This document shows, in pieces, positions 16,300 through 25,500 of a stretch of DNA of 42,761 bases (within the stretch, counting starts at the first letter, position 1; the number at the start of each line of letters is the position of its first letter). The position numbers and the translations under genes are program-made. Source of the DNA: Akkermansia muciniphila. GTDB lineage: Bacteria; Verrucomicrobiota; Verrucomicrobiia; Methylacidiphilales; CAMAQI01. The stretch spans positions 1-42,761 of the forward strand of contig CAMCYL010000013.1 of NCBI GenBank assembly GCA_945883905.1. The letters run 5' to 3'. Under the pieces are notes generated by a model. That model was not told the origin of the DNA. It saw only the letters and a program-made list of their open reading frames with translations, and did not search any database.

Positions 16300-16518
16300 A
16301 GCTGACCATAGGAGTCAAGGTAACACAAGAAAAGACAGTTTTTTCACCGCGGGGTAAACGGAGGACAACGGAGGAAAATTTAATTCGTTATTTATTTGAA
16401 AGCCAAATCACTGCCTTTTTTCCCTATTAAAAACAGTATTCACCTCCGTTTCCCTCCGTTTACCCCGCGGTGAAAATTGGATTTTCTCTTCTCTTTAAGT
16501 TGACGCCAATGGTCAGCT
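16300..16518. repeat. Large hairpin-forming inverted repeat, 219 bp
   Basis: A perfect 24-bp inverted repeat (16341-16364 with 16453-16476, containing CACCGCGGGGTAAACGG) continues inward for ten more bases with two mismatches. Outer arms at 16300-16318 and 16500-16518 (AGCTGACCAT..GTCAA) pair at 16 of 19 positions. The loop is A/T-rich and non-coding. It resembles a MITE or a large hairpin repeat and is not related by sequence to its neighbouring copy 4. No target duplication is evident. Confidence 0.75.
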
Positions 16519-16554
16519 TTCCCTTGGTGATTAATCCACCCCACATTCATGCCG

Positions 16555-16618
16555 TCGGGTCCTCCTTCGCTTCAGCTACTGCGGATCAAAACCGTCGGCA
16601 CTCCATTTTTTAATTTCT
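16555..16618. repeat. Short hairpin repeat, copy A
   Basis: The stretch 16571-16617 (TTCAGCTACTGCGGATCAAAA, then a GTCGG and CTCCATTT block) is matched with few differences at 38854-38893. Neither site has a recognised gene on this strand. On the minus strand it reads KWSADGFDPQ then a stop codon. The gap 16519-16708 otherwise shows nothing. Confidence 0.55.
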
Positions 16619-16708
16619 AATGAAAGAAATGGGATAAAAAATAATGAGCATCTTAGCATCGATAAGAGGACTTAGGGATAAAATAGGAGAGTTTTGAACT
16701 CGGATTGA

Positions 16709-17815
16709 TCAAGCGGCAAAGAAGGAACGGATCCCTTTGACCGTCTCTTCGAGTTGCGAGCGGTCGAGTTCTGGGAAGATGGGGAGGGCGAGCACCTCTT
16801 GGGAAAGTTGTTCGGAGTTTGGGAAATCTCCGGGGCGATGTCCAAGATAGTCCATACTTTTTTGGTGAGGGACGGGGATCGGATAATAGACCTCCGATCC
16901 AATCCCGAGTGCGGTGAGGTGACTCTTTAATCCCTCACGTCGGGCGGTACGAAGGACGTATTGATGATACACGTGACGGCAGTTCGGATTTTCGACCGGT
17001 AGGATCAGATCGCCGATTCCTTGAAGGGCACGATTATAGAAGGCGGCGTTTGAGCGGCGTTCTTCTTGCCATGTTTCTAAATGACGGAGTTTAACTTCAA
17101 GAATAAGGGCTTGGAGTGCATCGAGTCGGAAACAACCGCCGATCTCCTCATGTTGATAGCGAATCCGAGAGCCGTGCATGCGGAGGATTTTACAATGGTC
17201 GTAATCGGCGGTAGCGGAGAAGGTCAAGGCACCGCCATCGCCAAAGGCACCCAGATTTTTGGTGGGAAAAAAACTAAAAGCACCGAATCGTCCGAAGCTA
17301 CCAGCGCGTTTACCTTTGTATTCCGCTCCAATCCCTTGGGCACAATCCTCGATGATTGGAAGTGAATGTTTGATGGCGATTTTTTGAATCGCATCGATTT
17401 GAACGATCTGTCCAAAGAGATGAACGGGGATGATTGCCTTGGTTCGTGAGGTAATCGCGGCCTCGATGGCAGCAGGAAGAATATTATAATCGTTGAGATC
17501 GACATCGACAAATACGGGGGTTGCTCCTCGTCTTACGACCACACTCGCAGTACAGTAAAAGGTAAAGGCGGGAACGATCACTTCATCCCCGGGACCAATC
17601 TCTAACGCTTCGAGCGCCATCAGGAGGGCATCAGTACCGGAGGAGACTCCGAGAGAAAAGGGGGAGTGGCAATAAGTGGCCATTCCTTTTTCAAAGGATT
17701 CGACCGTAGGGCCGAGGATAAAGGCCTGTTGAGGAAGAAACTTTTCCAGAGCGGGGGATATTTCAGCCTCAAGCCTCTGGTACTGTTTTTTAAGATCAAA
17801 AAAAGGGACATTCAC
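16709..17815 (-). CDS. DegT/DnrJ/EryC1/StrS family aminotransferase
   Basis: This is a PLP-dependent sugar aminotransferase of the DegT/DnrJ/EryC1/StrS family. Such enzymes aminate keto-sugar nucleotides for surface glycans or antibiotics. The start MNVPFFDLKKQY is typical. Motifs include GVSSGTDALLMALEAL (about 56-71), GDEVIVPAFTFYCTA, IEDCAQGIGAEYKGKRAGSFG with the cofactor-contacting Asp157, and the Schiff-base lysine Lys186 in FFPTKNLGAFGDGG. At 368 residues it is full length. It is not flanked by other nucleotide-sugar genes, so the substrate is open. The closest pattern by eye is the WecE/WlbE-like group of UDP-3-oxo or 4-keto sugar aminotransferases. Confidence 0.92.
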   Translation of the reverse strand: MNVPFFDLKKQYQRLEAEISPALEKFLPQQAFILGPTVESFEKGMATYCHSPFSLGVSSGTDALLMALEALEIGPGDEVIVPAFTFYCTASVVVRRGATPVFVDVDLNDYNILPAAIEAAITSRTKAIIPVHLFGQIVQIDAIQKIAIKHSLPIIEDCAQGIGAEYKGKRAGSFGRFGAFSFFPTKNLGAFGDGGALTFSATADYDHCKILRMHGSRIRYQHEEIGGCFRLDALQALILEVKLRHLETWQEERRSNAAFYNRALQGIGDLILPVENPNCRHVYHQYVLRTARREGLKSHLTALGIGSEVYYPIPVPHQKSMDYLGHRPGDFPNSEQLSQEVLALPIFPELDRSQLEETVKGIRSFFAA

Positions 17816-17919
17816 AGATAGTCAAATAAGGCAAATGAGCCATTGAATCAACTTGAAATTCAAAAACAGAAATTCGGAGATACGGTAAAACTTAGGTTCA
17901 AAGGAAGTCCAATGAGGTT

Positions 17920-18696
17920 TTACTTTCGGATCGATCCGAAGACTTTTTGCAGGAGATCTGTGGTTCTTGCTGTTGGATTTTCGCGGATCAATTTTTCTTG
18001 TTCCGAAATTTTGAGGTAGAGACCATCCAAGGCTTTGCGGGTGATGTATCCGTCGAGATCGAGCGCCTGTTTATCGATAAGTTGCTTGTTCAACAGACTG
18101 GCTCCTACTTTATCAGTTAAGAGTTTGTAGGATTGGGTGACCCCTGTTTTAGTGGTCGCCGCTTGGACGATCGGGAGAATTCGACTTTGAAGAGCGCTGT
18201 CACTGGTTCGACGGAAATAATCCGTGGCCGCATTATTTGACCCTGTCAGGATCGATTGGGCATCGGTGAGGGTCATTTGTTTTACGGCATCTCCCAAAAC
18301 AGTGATCGTTTCGGGAACGGCCTGTTTTGCGGCACGATTCAGTGTTGTCGTAAATTGATCAACGAGCTTTCCTTGCCCCATGAGCTTAAGCGCTGATTCG
18401 ATTTTTTTGATACTTTCAGGAAGAGGGATTTTGACTTGGGGATCTTTGAGAAATCCATCATTTTTTCCGAGTTTCCCCGCCGCTTGTTGAATGCCAAGTG
18501 CCAAGGCCTCTTTTAATCCGTTTGTGATTTGATCTTGCGATAGTCCCCCTCCGCTTATTTTTACCAGCGAATTCAGTGGGGAGGTTTGATTTTTGTTAAG
18601 TCCTATTTGTTCCGTGAGATTGGTTCCATGAATAGGAGCGAGTGGGAGGAGGGTTAGTCCAAGGAGCAAATAAAGAGAGGAGAAAAGTCGGTTCAT
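17920..18696 (-). CDS. DUF4197 domain-containing exported protein
   Basis: This 258-residue protein has a signal peptide (about 1-24) and belongs to the DUF4197 family. The recognisable parts are the segment following the signal (LSQDQITNGLKEALALGIQQA), then FLKDPQVKIPLPESIKKIESALKLMGQGK, the DAQSILTGSNNAATDYFRRTSDSAL block, and a C-terminal LDGYITRKALDGLYLKISEQEK. These match the DUF4197 pattern seen in many Gram-negative bacteria; the role is unknown. It is predicted to be periplasmic or outer-membrane associated. It lies downstream of a large palindromic repeat and is separated from the DegT gene by about 100 bases with no terminator that I can see. Confidence 0.88.
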   Translation of the reverse strand: MNRLFSSLYLLLGLTLLPLAPIHGTNLTEQIGLNKNQTSPLNSLVKISGGGLSQDQITNGLKEALALGIQQAAGKLGKNDGFLKDPQVKIPLPESIKKIESALKLMGQGKLVDQFTTTLNRAAKQAVPETITVLGDAVKQMTLTDAQSILTGSNNAATDYFRRTSDSALQSRILPIVQAATTKTGVTQSYKLLTDKVGASLLNKQLIDKQALDLDGYITRKALDGLYLKISEQEKLIRENPTARTTDLLQKVFGSIRK

Positions 18697-18731
18697 TGAT
18701 TTAAATTAATCGTTTGTCATCATGAGTCGAA

Positions 18732-19269
18732 CGAATTCGGCTCAGGGCAGACGCATCTAAATTTATTAAATCACTAGCTTCATGTGACTTAAAAAGATCC
18801 CATCAAGTCATTTAAAACCATTCTCACGCGACGGCGCGACGACGCAACGTATGAATCGGAGAAAACAGAGAAGATCATGAACGCTTCCTTGCCTCGCTTC
18901 CGTTGTCAGCGAATGCCTTCAGAGAATTTCTCCCGTTGCTTTGAAAAAAGGATTTTCAAAAAACGATCAAAATCCTCTTCAGGGACTCGGTTTCACCTTG
19001 TCCATGGAAGCGTTCATGATCCTCTCGGTCTTGAGAATTCTGGAGGGAGGGAGTTCTGATCTCAAGAGGACAAAGTCCTCGAACCCTGTTTTTGAAAAAG
19101 AAACCGAAAGCTCGTTTTCGAGGTCTTTTGAGGAAATAGGTAGGACGCTCGGTAGAGCGACGGTCGGAACGACGGGGAGGGTCATACGTTGCGTCGTAGC
19201 GCCGTCGCGTGAGAATGGTTTTAAAAGGTTTATCGATGATTTAGATGCGTCTGCCCTGGAATTCGGGTG
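18732..19269. repeat. Intergenic palindromic repeat, copy 3 (nested inverted repeats)
   Basis: Three levels of inverted repeat are nested here. The outer arms are a perfect 20-bp match at 18743-18762 and 19239-19258, extended by GAATTCGG on the far side with a small gap. The middle arms are 44 bp with one mismatch, at 18811-18854 and 19182-19225. A third level (GATCATGAACGCTTCC and its complement) lies inside. The core from about 18821 to 19020 is nearly identical to copy 2, then diverges before the shared GTCGGAACGACGGGGAGGG block. The outer flanks differ from those of copy 2. It fills the space between the DUF4197 and S4 genes. Confidence 0.8.
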
Positions 19270-19312
19270 ACCTCCACTTGACTTGTGAAAAACAAAAAGG
19301 GAAAGTCACGGA

Positions 19313-19552
19313 ATGAAAAATGATTCCAATGGCTCCGAAACGCGAGAGGTGCTGGTTCGGGCAGTTCCGATTGATCTCTGTCAGTTAATCAAATATGCGG
19401 GTATTACGGAGAGTGGGGGAGGAGCGAATCAACTCATCGTGGGCGGAGAGGTTCAGTTGAATGGGCAGGTGGAGTTACTGAAGCGACGGAAGATTTATAG
19501 CGGAGATCGGGTGACGGTACTCGGGCAAACACTTATTGTGAAGCTTGGTTGA
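19313..19552 (+). CDS. Small S4-domain RNA-binding protein
   Basis: This is an S4-type RNA-binding protein of 79 residues, of the YaaA/YbcJ kind. The S4 core reads LCQLIKYAGITESGGGANQLIVGGEVQLNGQ, with the conserved glycine-rich turn and the V-x-V-N-G hairpin, then SGDRVTVLGQTLIVKL. The usual role of such domains is to bind structured RNA, often the ribosome, but the partner is unknown. It is a single gene between a palindromic repeat and the convergent dxr gene. Between its stop and the end of dxr (19553-19663) I see only a GC-rich stretch with a weak GCCGC/GCGGC stem. Confidence 0.88.
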   Translation: MKNDSNGSETREVLVRAVPIDLCQLIKYAGITESGGGANQLIVGGEVQLNGQVELLKRRKIYSGDRVTVLGQTLIVKLG

Positions 19553-19663
19553 AGTGCTTTTTGATCGATATAAAATGACATTTTAATCTTTAGGTTTATC
19601 GGAGCCGCTTTTGCGAGCGATCGAGGCGCGGCAATATCTTCTTCCGACTTCGATTCATTGATT

Positions 19664-20815
19664 TTAACTCAAAACCGCGTCGGCTTGTTCGCGAGCCCAA
19701 GCGTCGGCTTGTTTAATCGATTCAAGACTGGGGTGCTCGATATTAGAGTGGGAGAGCATCACCTTCTCGACGGAACGCCAGATTTGTGGAAATTTAATTT
19801 TTCGGGCGAGAAATTTTTCGACGGCGACTTCATTGGCGGCATTAAATACCGCCGGTAAGGTTCCTCCCTTTTCTCCCGCGAGTCGAGCAAGGTTCAAGGA
19901 GGGGAAACGGACGGTATCGGGAGCTTCAAAGGTGAGGGAGCCGATCTCTTCAAGGCGAAGTTGACGTAGTCGATTGGGAAGTCGATCTGGATAGGTCACT
20001 GCGTATTGAATCGGGAAACACATATCGGAGTGACTGAGCTGGGCGAGTTGAGAGCCATCTTCGAATTCGACAAAAGAGTGGACAATACTTTGGGGATGAA
20101 CGACGACATCGACTTTTTGGATCGGGACATCGAAGAGCCATTTGGCCTCGATCATTTCGAGTCCCTTATTAAAGAGGGTCGCGGAATCGATGGTGATTTT
20201 TTGCCCCATTGTCCAGGTGGGATGTTTAAGTGCCTGTTCGAGAGTGACGTTTTCGATATCGGCGGCTGAGGTGGTACGGAAGGGACCTCCGGAGGCGGTG
20301 AGGATCAGGCGTTTGACTTGATTTTGTTGATCCCCTTGAAGACATTGGAAGATGGCGTTGTGTTCACTATCGACCGGAAGAATTTTGACCCCTTTGCGTT
20401 TGGCGGCTTTCATGACGGCTTCGCCCGCCATGACGAGAATCTCTTTGCTGGCGACCGCGAGATCTTTACCGGCCTCAATAGCCGCCAAAGCGGGGGCGAG
20501 TCCAGCGGTGCCGACGATGGCGACAAGAACCATATCGGCCTCCGGCATGGTTGCGAGCTGGATGAGTCCCTCCTCACCTCCGTAACAGGGAATTCCCGAG
20601 GGGATTTGAGTTTTGAGATCGGCGATTTGAGTGGTGTCGAAGCAGGCGATCGCTTTCGGTTTCCAAGTCTGTGTTTGTTCCGCAAGGACTTTGGCTTGAC
20701 GATTGGCGGCGAGTCCAACGACCTCCATTCGTTCCGGAATATCGTGAGCGACTTTGAGGGCACTAAGGCCGATAGATCCGGTAGAGCCGAGGATGACGAG
20801 TCGTTTGCGTTTCAT
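19664..20815 (-). CDS. dxr: 1-deoxy-D-xylulose 5-phosphate reductoisomerase
   Basis: Dxr converts 1-deoxyxylulose 5-phosphate to methylerythritol 4-phosphate with NADPH, the first committed step of the MEP isoprenoid pathway. Starting from the ATG at 20815 the product is 383 residues and begins MKRKRLVILGSTGSIG, the NADPH-binding start. VDSEHNAIFQCL carries metal-binding Asp and Glu, then come ASGGPFR, HPTWTMGQKITIDSATLFNKGLE, and VVHPQSIVHSFVEF. A longer open frame up to 20902 begins with TTG inside cdsA and adds residues unlike the family, so I reject it. It follows cdsA by 73 bases, a common pairing of lipid and isoprenoid genes. This gene is the last in its run. Confidence 0.97.
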   Translation of the reverse strand: MKRKRLVILGSTGSIGLSALKVAHDIPERMEVVGLAANRQAKVLAEQTQTWKPKAIACFDTTQIADLKTQIPSGIPCYGGEEGLIQLATMPEADMVLVAIVGTAGLAPALAAIEAGKDLAVASKEILVMAGEAVMKAAKRKGVKILPVDSEHNAIFQCLQGDQQNQVKRLILTASGGPFRTTSAADIENVTLEQALKHPTWTMGQKITIDSATLFNKGLEMIEAKWLFDVPIQKVDVVVHPQSIVHSFVEFEDGSQLAQLSHSDMCFPIQYAVTYPDRLPNRLRQLRLEEIGSLTFEAPDTVRFPSLNLARLAGEKGGTLPAVFNAANEVAVEKFLARKIKFPQIWRSVEKVMLSHSNIEHPSLESIKQADAWAREQADAVLS

Positions 20816-20888
20816 AGAGGAGTACTTGGGTTCAATATTTGAATAGGATTTGAATTCGATTTGAGTGGGTCTTAAGCTCGAGGAGAGC

Positions 20889-21740
20889 TTAAAAGTAGGC
20901 AAGCAGTTTTAAATAGAGGTAGAGAACCGGTGCGGTGAAGAGAAGGCTATCGATGAGGTCGAGGATGCCACCGATCCCTGGAAGGGCATGTCCTGAGTCC
21001 TTGACATGGGCATCTCGTTTGACCACCGATTCCGCAAGATCACCGATCACACTGCCGAGAGAGAGAAGGATACCGAGGATCCACGCATGGATTCCTTGGA
21101 GTAGGGCGAGTCCGGGAATGAAATGGACCAGTGTAACGCTGAGGAGGGTCGAGATGAGGACTCCACCAAAGAATCCCTCCCAGGTTTTTCCCGGACTGAT
21201 TTGCGGGATCATTTTATGTTTTCCGATCAATTTACCGACGATATAAGCTCCGACATCGGTAAATTTAGTCACGGCGAGGAGATAGAGGACCGCCATGCTG
21301 GTGTCGAATCGTTGAGTATTCATGAAGTCGATGAGACCGACGTAACCGAAGAGGACGGGGACGTAGAAAAATCCCATGATCGTTCCGGCTTGTTCTGCGA
21401 TGGGGTTCGGGGATTGGGTGTAGAGTAGGACGTGGCGACTGAGGATCGTGAGGATCATTAAGGTGAGAAGACCGAGGAAGTAAAAGGGGAGCCACGGAGA
21501 GAGGTCGGCGGAAAAAACCATAAAAAAGGCGATTCCGAGAAACCAGAGGAGTCCGAAGAGAAGACCCATTTTTTTGTAAACCTGAATCCCTTTTGCCTGT
21601 TGAGCGAAGTAAAATTCCCCTTGTCCCCAGAGACCGATGAAGGAGAGAACAATCCAATCGATCCAAGGAGGGGCCCAGAAAATGAGACCGAGGGTGACAC
21701 TCCAGAGAATAAGCCATGAGATAAAGCGTTGTCGAAACAT
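20889..21740 (-). CDS. cdsA: Phosphatidate cytidylyltransferase
   Basis: CdsA makes CDP-diacylglycerol from phosphatidate and CTP, feeding all phospholipid synthesis at the inner membrane. The 283-residue protein has about eight hydrophobic segments. The diagnostic region is near the C-terminus: SPGKTWEGFFGG, then GSVIGDLAESVVKRDAHVKDSGHALPGIGGILDLIDSLL, which matches the CDS signature with its conserved aspartates. It is followed by dxr. An undecaprenyl diphosphate synthase gene often precedes cdsA; here a VapBC pair lies upstream instead. Confidence 0.95.
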   Translation of the reverse strand: MFRQRFISWLILWSVTLGLIFWAPPWIDWIVLSFIGLWGQGEFYFAQQAKGIQVYKKMGLLFGLLWFLGIAFFMVFSADLSPWLPFYFLGLLTLMILTILSRHVLLYTQSPNPIAEQAGTIMGFFYVPVLFGYVGLIDFMNTQRFDTSMAVLYLLAVTKFTDVGAYIVGKLIGKHKMIPQISPGKTWEGFFGGVLISTLLSVTLVHFIPGLALLQGIHAWILGILLSLGSVIGDLAESVVKRDAHVKDSGHALPGIGGILDLIDSLLFTAPVLYLYLKLLAYF

Positions 21741-21813
21741 GTGGGGGAAAGTGAAGCGAAGGAGGATTTAAAGATCAATCTTTATAAAATAGAATGAAGG
21801 GAGGTTATTTAAC

Positions 21814-22194
21814 TTAGAGAAGCGAGAGACCCCAAGCGATGAACGGTTCAAAATCATCTTTATTAGAAGTGATAAAAAGAGCTTTATCTTCAATGGCGGA
21901 GGCGGCGATCAGACAATCGGCGGTGGAGCCACGTCGTCGTCCTGTGGCGTTAAAAAGACGTGCGGCTAATTCAGCCGTCGATCGGTTCACAGGACGAACC
22001 TGTTTTCCGACGATTCGCTCGATCAGTAGAAGTTCATCAGCGATAATGGGTCCTCGAACAAACTCGTGCCATGCGATCGAGCTGGCGGCTGGAATTGCCC
22101 CTTTTTCGCAGTGTCTTCGGACCTCTTGATAGATCGCTCCGTGAGGGTTGAGTATTGCAATTAAAGCGTTTGTATCAAGATGGAGTAAAATCAC
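21814..22194 (-). CDS. PIN-domain toxin, VapC-like
   Basis: This is a 126-residue PIN-domain ribonuclease of the VapC type. The four acidic residues expected for metal binding are present: Asp7 in LHLDTNALIA, Glu44 in WHEFVRG, Asp93 in TADCLIAASA, and Asp113 or Asp114 in TSNKDDFEPF. VapC toxins cut specific RNAs, often tRNA or the sarcin-ricin loop of 23S rRNA. The start codon overlaps the stop codon of the antitoxin gene by four bases (ATGA), so the pair is translationally coupled. The target is not readable from sequence. Confidence 0.9.
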   Translation of the reverse strand: MILLHLDTNALIAILNPHGAIYQEVRRHCEKGAIPAASSIAWHEFVRGPIIADELLLIERIVGKQVRPVNRSTAELAARLFNATGRRRGSTADCLIAASAIEDKALFITSNKDDFEPFIAWGLSLL

Positions 22195-22487
22195 AACTTC
22201 CGATCCTCTCGATCCCAGCCTTCTTTCCGTTGTTTCTGTGATTCAACAATTAAGAGATTAAGTCGTTCTTTGGTAATCAAGGGGGATTGACGAATTTCAT
22301 CGAGCGCTTTCAATATTTCGAGGGGAGGCTCTGAAGAGATTGGGGAAGTGGATAAGGTTTTATTTTCTTTCTCCATCAGTAAGGTCAGTCCTTCTGTGAC
22401 GAGATCACGAAAACGACGATTTTCCGTTGCTGCTCGAGTTTTTGTTTGACGAAAAAGCTCATCAGGAATTTCTAAGGTTGTTTTCAT
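22191..22487 (-). CDS. Antitoxin, ribbon-helix-helix type (VapB-like)
   Basis: This gene encodes the antitoxin partner of the PIN toxin that follows. The N-terminus MKTTLEIPDELFRQTKTRAA has the ribbon-helix-helix pattern: a beta strand with alternating residues, then two helices. The C-terminal half is charged and would wrap the toxin. I start it at the ATG at 22487 (98 residues); another ATG two codons upstream is possible. A perfect 9-bp-arm palindrome covers the region just before the start and is a likely autorepressor site. No Shine-Dalgarno is visible. Confidence 0.85.
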   Translation of the reverse strand: MKTTLEIPDELFRQTKTRAATENRRFRDLVTEGLTLLMEKENKTLSTSPISSEPPLEILKALDEIRQSPLITKERLNLLIVESQKQRKEGWDREDRKL

Positions 22488-22491
22488 TAGC

Positions 22492-22510
22492 ATAAATATG
22501 CCATATTTAT
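22492..22510. promoter_or_regulatory. Palindromic operator of the VapBC pair
   Basis: ATAAATATG-C-CATATTTAT is a perfect palindrome with 9-base arms and a one-base centre. It lies immediately upstream of the antitoxin start, overlapping the expected -10 area. Such sites are bound by ribbon-helix-helix antitoxins in autoregulation. Confidence 0.6.
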
Positions 22511-22585
22511 TTTTTTATGTAAAATAGGATTTTGTATTTTGTTCAATTTTCTTTTCTCTCTCGACGATCCTGTCCTAATAAGGGG

Positions 22586-25500
22586 ATGCAATCAGATAGT
22601 TCAAAATCGGTCGTTTTTTGGGATCCCACGGGTCGACGGTGGACTCGAATTAAGATCCTGCTGTTTATTTTGACTCTTTTACTTGTTTTGGCGGCGATCT
22701 CCTTTATTGGATCCCTTTGGATTCAACCGGAACTTCAACTGCCGCAAAAGGTACGCGATTTAAAGTCGAAGTTACGGGCTTATGAGGTTCCGCAAAAGAA
22801 ATACCGTTCCTTGGAGCAGTGGACGGAGTACTCAAATTCGAGTCCGAGGAGTCGGAATCGAGTGATTCAATTGGAAGAGAAAATGGGGGCTCTTTCAAAG
22901 AGGGATAAAGAGGTGCGATTAGGATTTTATGTGGATTGGGATCCGAATAGTTTTGAATCCCTCAAAAGGAATCGTGAGATTCTGACTCATGTGACAAGTG
23001 AATGGTTTACGTTACGGGGATTAAATGGTGAGGTGACAGAAGATAAGGGGCTCAAGTTATCGCAATATCTGAAGGAGGAGGGACTCTCTTTTCTTCCGAT
23101 GATCACGAATCTTTGTGGAGATGAGTGGATGCCGGAGGCGGTGGAGGCAATTCTCTCCTCGAATCCTCAACGAGGAGAATTTTTTATCAACGAGTTGATG
23201 CGTCAGCTTGGAGAGTTTCCGAATGCGGGGGTGTTAATCGATTTTCAACAAGTGGATCCCGAGTATAAAACGAAACTCACAGCCCTTTTGAAAAGATTAG
23301 CCAGTCGCCTCCACGAGCAGAAAAAAGAGTTATGGTTAACGATTCCGGTGGGGAGAGATCTTCGGGTCTTTGATCTCGATTCCCTTTCGACGGAGGTCGA
23401 TCGATTCGTCGCGGTTCTTCATGATGAAAATTCAGAAAATGATCAGGCCGGTCCGATTGCTTCCCAAAATTGGTTTGAGGGGTGGTTACGGGTTTTGATG
23501 GGATATGGAGAACCGGATCAGTGGGTGGTTGCCCTTGGAAATTACGCCTACGATTGGACGGAGGGAAAAGCAAAAGCGGAGACGATCGCCTTTGGAGATG
23601 TGATGTCTAGGGCAAGAGCGGCGAAGGTAATGCAAGTTCTGAATCTGCCTCCTCATCTCAATGGGACCTTCACCTATCAAAATGGAGAGGAGAAACATGA
23701 GGTGTGGTTTTTAGATGCCCTCAGTTTTGCGAATCAGTTAAAAGCGGTACGTGAATTTGGGGTGAGGGGAACGGCTCTTTTTCGATTAGGCACGGAAGAT
23801 CCGCATTTGGGGTCGATCTGGAAAGCTAACAATTCCGAATTAGAAAAATTAGATCCGAGTCAATTCGATCATCTTCAAGAGGATTCACTCCTCAGTCATG
23901 TGGGAAATGGGGAGGTGATCACCGTTGATCTTGAGATGAAGGCGGGGAAACGGGAGGTCACGAAGGATAAATGGGGGCGATTTCAAGCGGTTTATCGGGA
24001 CTATCCGCAATTTCCGGTGATTTATCATGAGGGGGCCGATTTTGAGAATAAAGTCACACTCTCATTTGATGACGGTCCGGATTCAAAATGGACTCCACTC
24101 ATCTTAGAGATTTTAAAAGAGAAAAAGGTCACAGCGACTTTTTTTGTCGTGGGCAATAAAGTTGAGGAAAATCCGGAGCTCTTACAAAGAATTTATCAAG
24201 AGGGACATGAGATTGGAAGTCATACCTATACCCATGCAAATCTTCGCTTTGCGCCGAATGAGCAAATTAAATTGGAGCTCAATGCCACGCAGCGTATTAT
24301 TGAGTCGGTCATTGATCATTCGACAATTCTTTTTCGTCCGCCCTATCAGGCGGATACCCGACCGAAAACCATTCAAGACCTTGTTCCAATTCAGATTGCT
24401 GAGGAGATGGGATATTTGACCGTCTGCGAAAATATTGATCCTGAGGATTGGTCGAAACCGGGAGCGGATTTGATTTTAAGACGAATTAAGGATCAACGTC
24501 ATAGTGGAAATATTATTTTACTTCATGATGCAGGGGGCGATCGAAGTCAGACGGTAGAGGCACTTCCGAAAATCATCGATTATTTGAGAGCGCGTGGGGA
24601 TGAGATTGTGCCGCTGGCGGAGTTATTACAAATTCCCCGCGAACAACTCATGGCCTCCGTTCAGGCGGATCATCATGAGACCTATCGGCGAGTGAGTGGG
24701 TGGGGATTTCGAATGATTCATACGATTGAAGTCTTGGCTTGGTCCTTTATGATTTTCGCCAGTGGATTGCTTTTATTGAGGACATTTTTTGTCGCTTATT
24801 TAGCCTATCGACATGATTGTAAACAGGAAGAGATTCAAAAGAATCAAATGAGTTCGTTGAGAGTTCAATCGGAGGTTTATGCTCCTCCGGTTTCGATATT
24901 AGTTCCTGCATATAATGAGGAGAAGGTGATTGAACGGACCTTGACGGTTCTTTTAAAAAGTGATTACCAGGGGGAGTACGAGATTGTGGTGGTCGATGAC
25001 GGTTCGACCGATCATACCTCTCAGCAGGTTCAATGGATTCTTGAATTGAATCCACGAGTGCGTCTTGTGAAGCAATCGAATCAAGGAAAGTCCTACGCGC
25101 TTCAAAATGCAATTGCTCAGGCGAAATATGAGATATTAATTTTACTCGATGCCGACACACAATTTGAGCCTTCAACGATCGGTTATTTAGTCGAGCCTTT
25201 GAGAGATTCACAGGTGGCGGCAGTTTCAGGGCAGGTGAAAGTGGGAAATGCCTTGAATTTTTTAACCCGTTGTCAGGCCTTAGAGTACACCTGTGGATTT
25301 AATTTAGATCGACGAGCCTATGAGGATCTCGATGCGATTACCGTTGTGCCTGGAGCGATCTGCGCCTTGAGAAAGTCCTCTGTTTTACAGGCAGGAGGGA
25401 TCTCTCACGATACTTTGGCAGAGGATACCGATTTGACTCTCATGTTACATCGCCAAGGACTTCAAGTCCGTTATGCCTCTCGTGCGATCGCCTGGACGGA

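Noticed and set aside
20318-20842. 174-codon plus-strand frame antisense to dxr
   Set aside because: dxr is certain from its motifs, and the antisense translation has no recognisable domain.
20815-20902. Upstream extension of dxr to a TTG start
   Set aside because: It would overlap cdsA and adds about 29 residues unlike any Dxr; the ATG at 20815 gives the normal N-terminus at the NADPH site.
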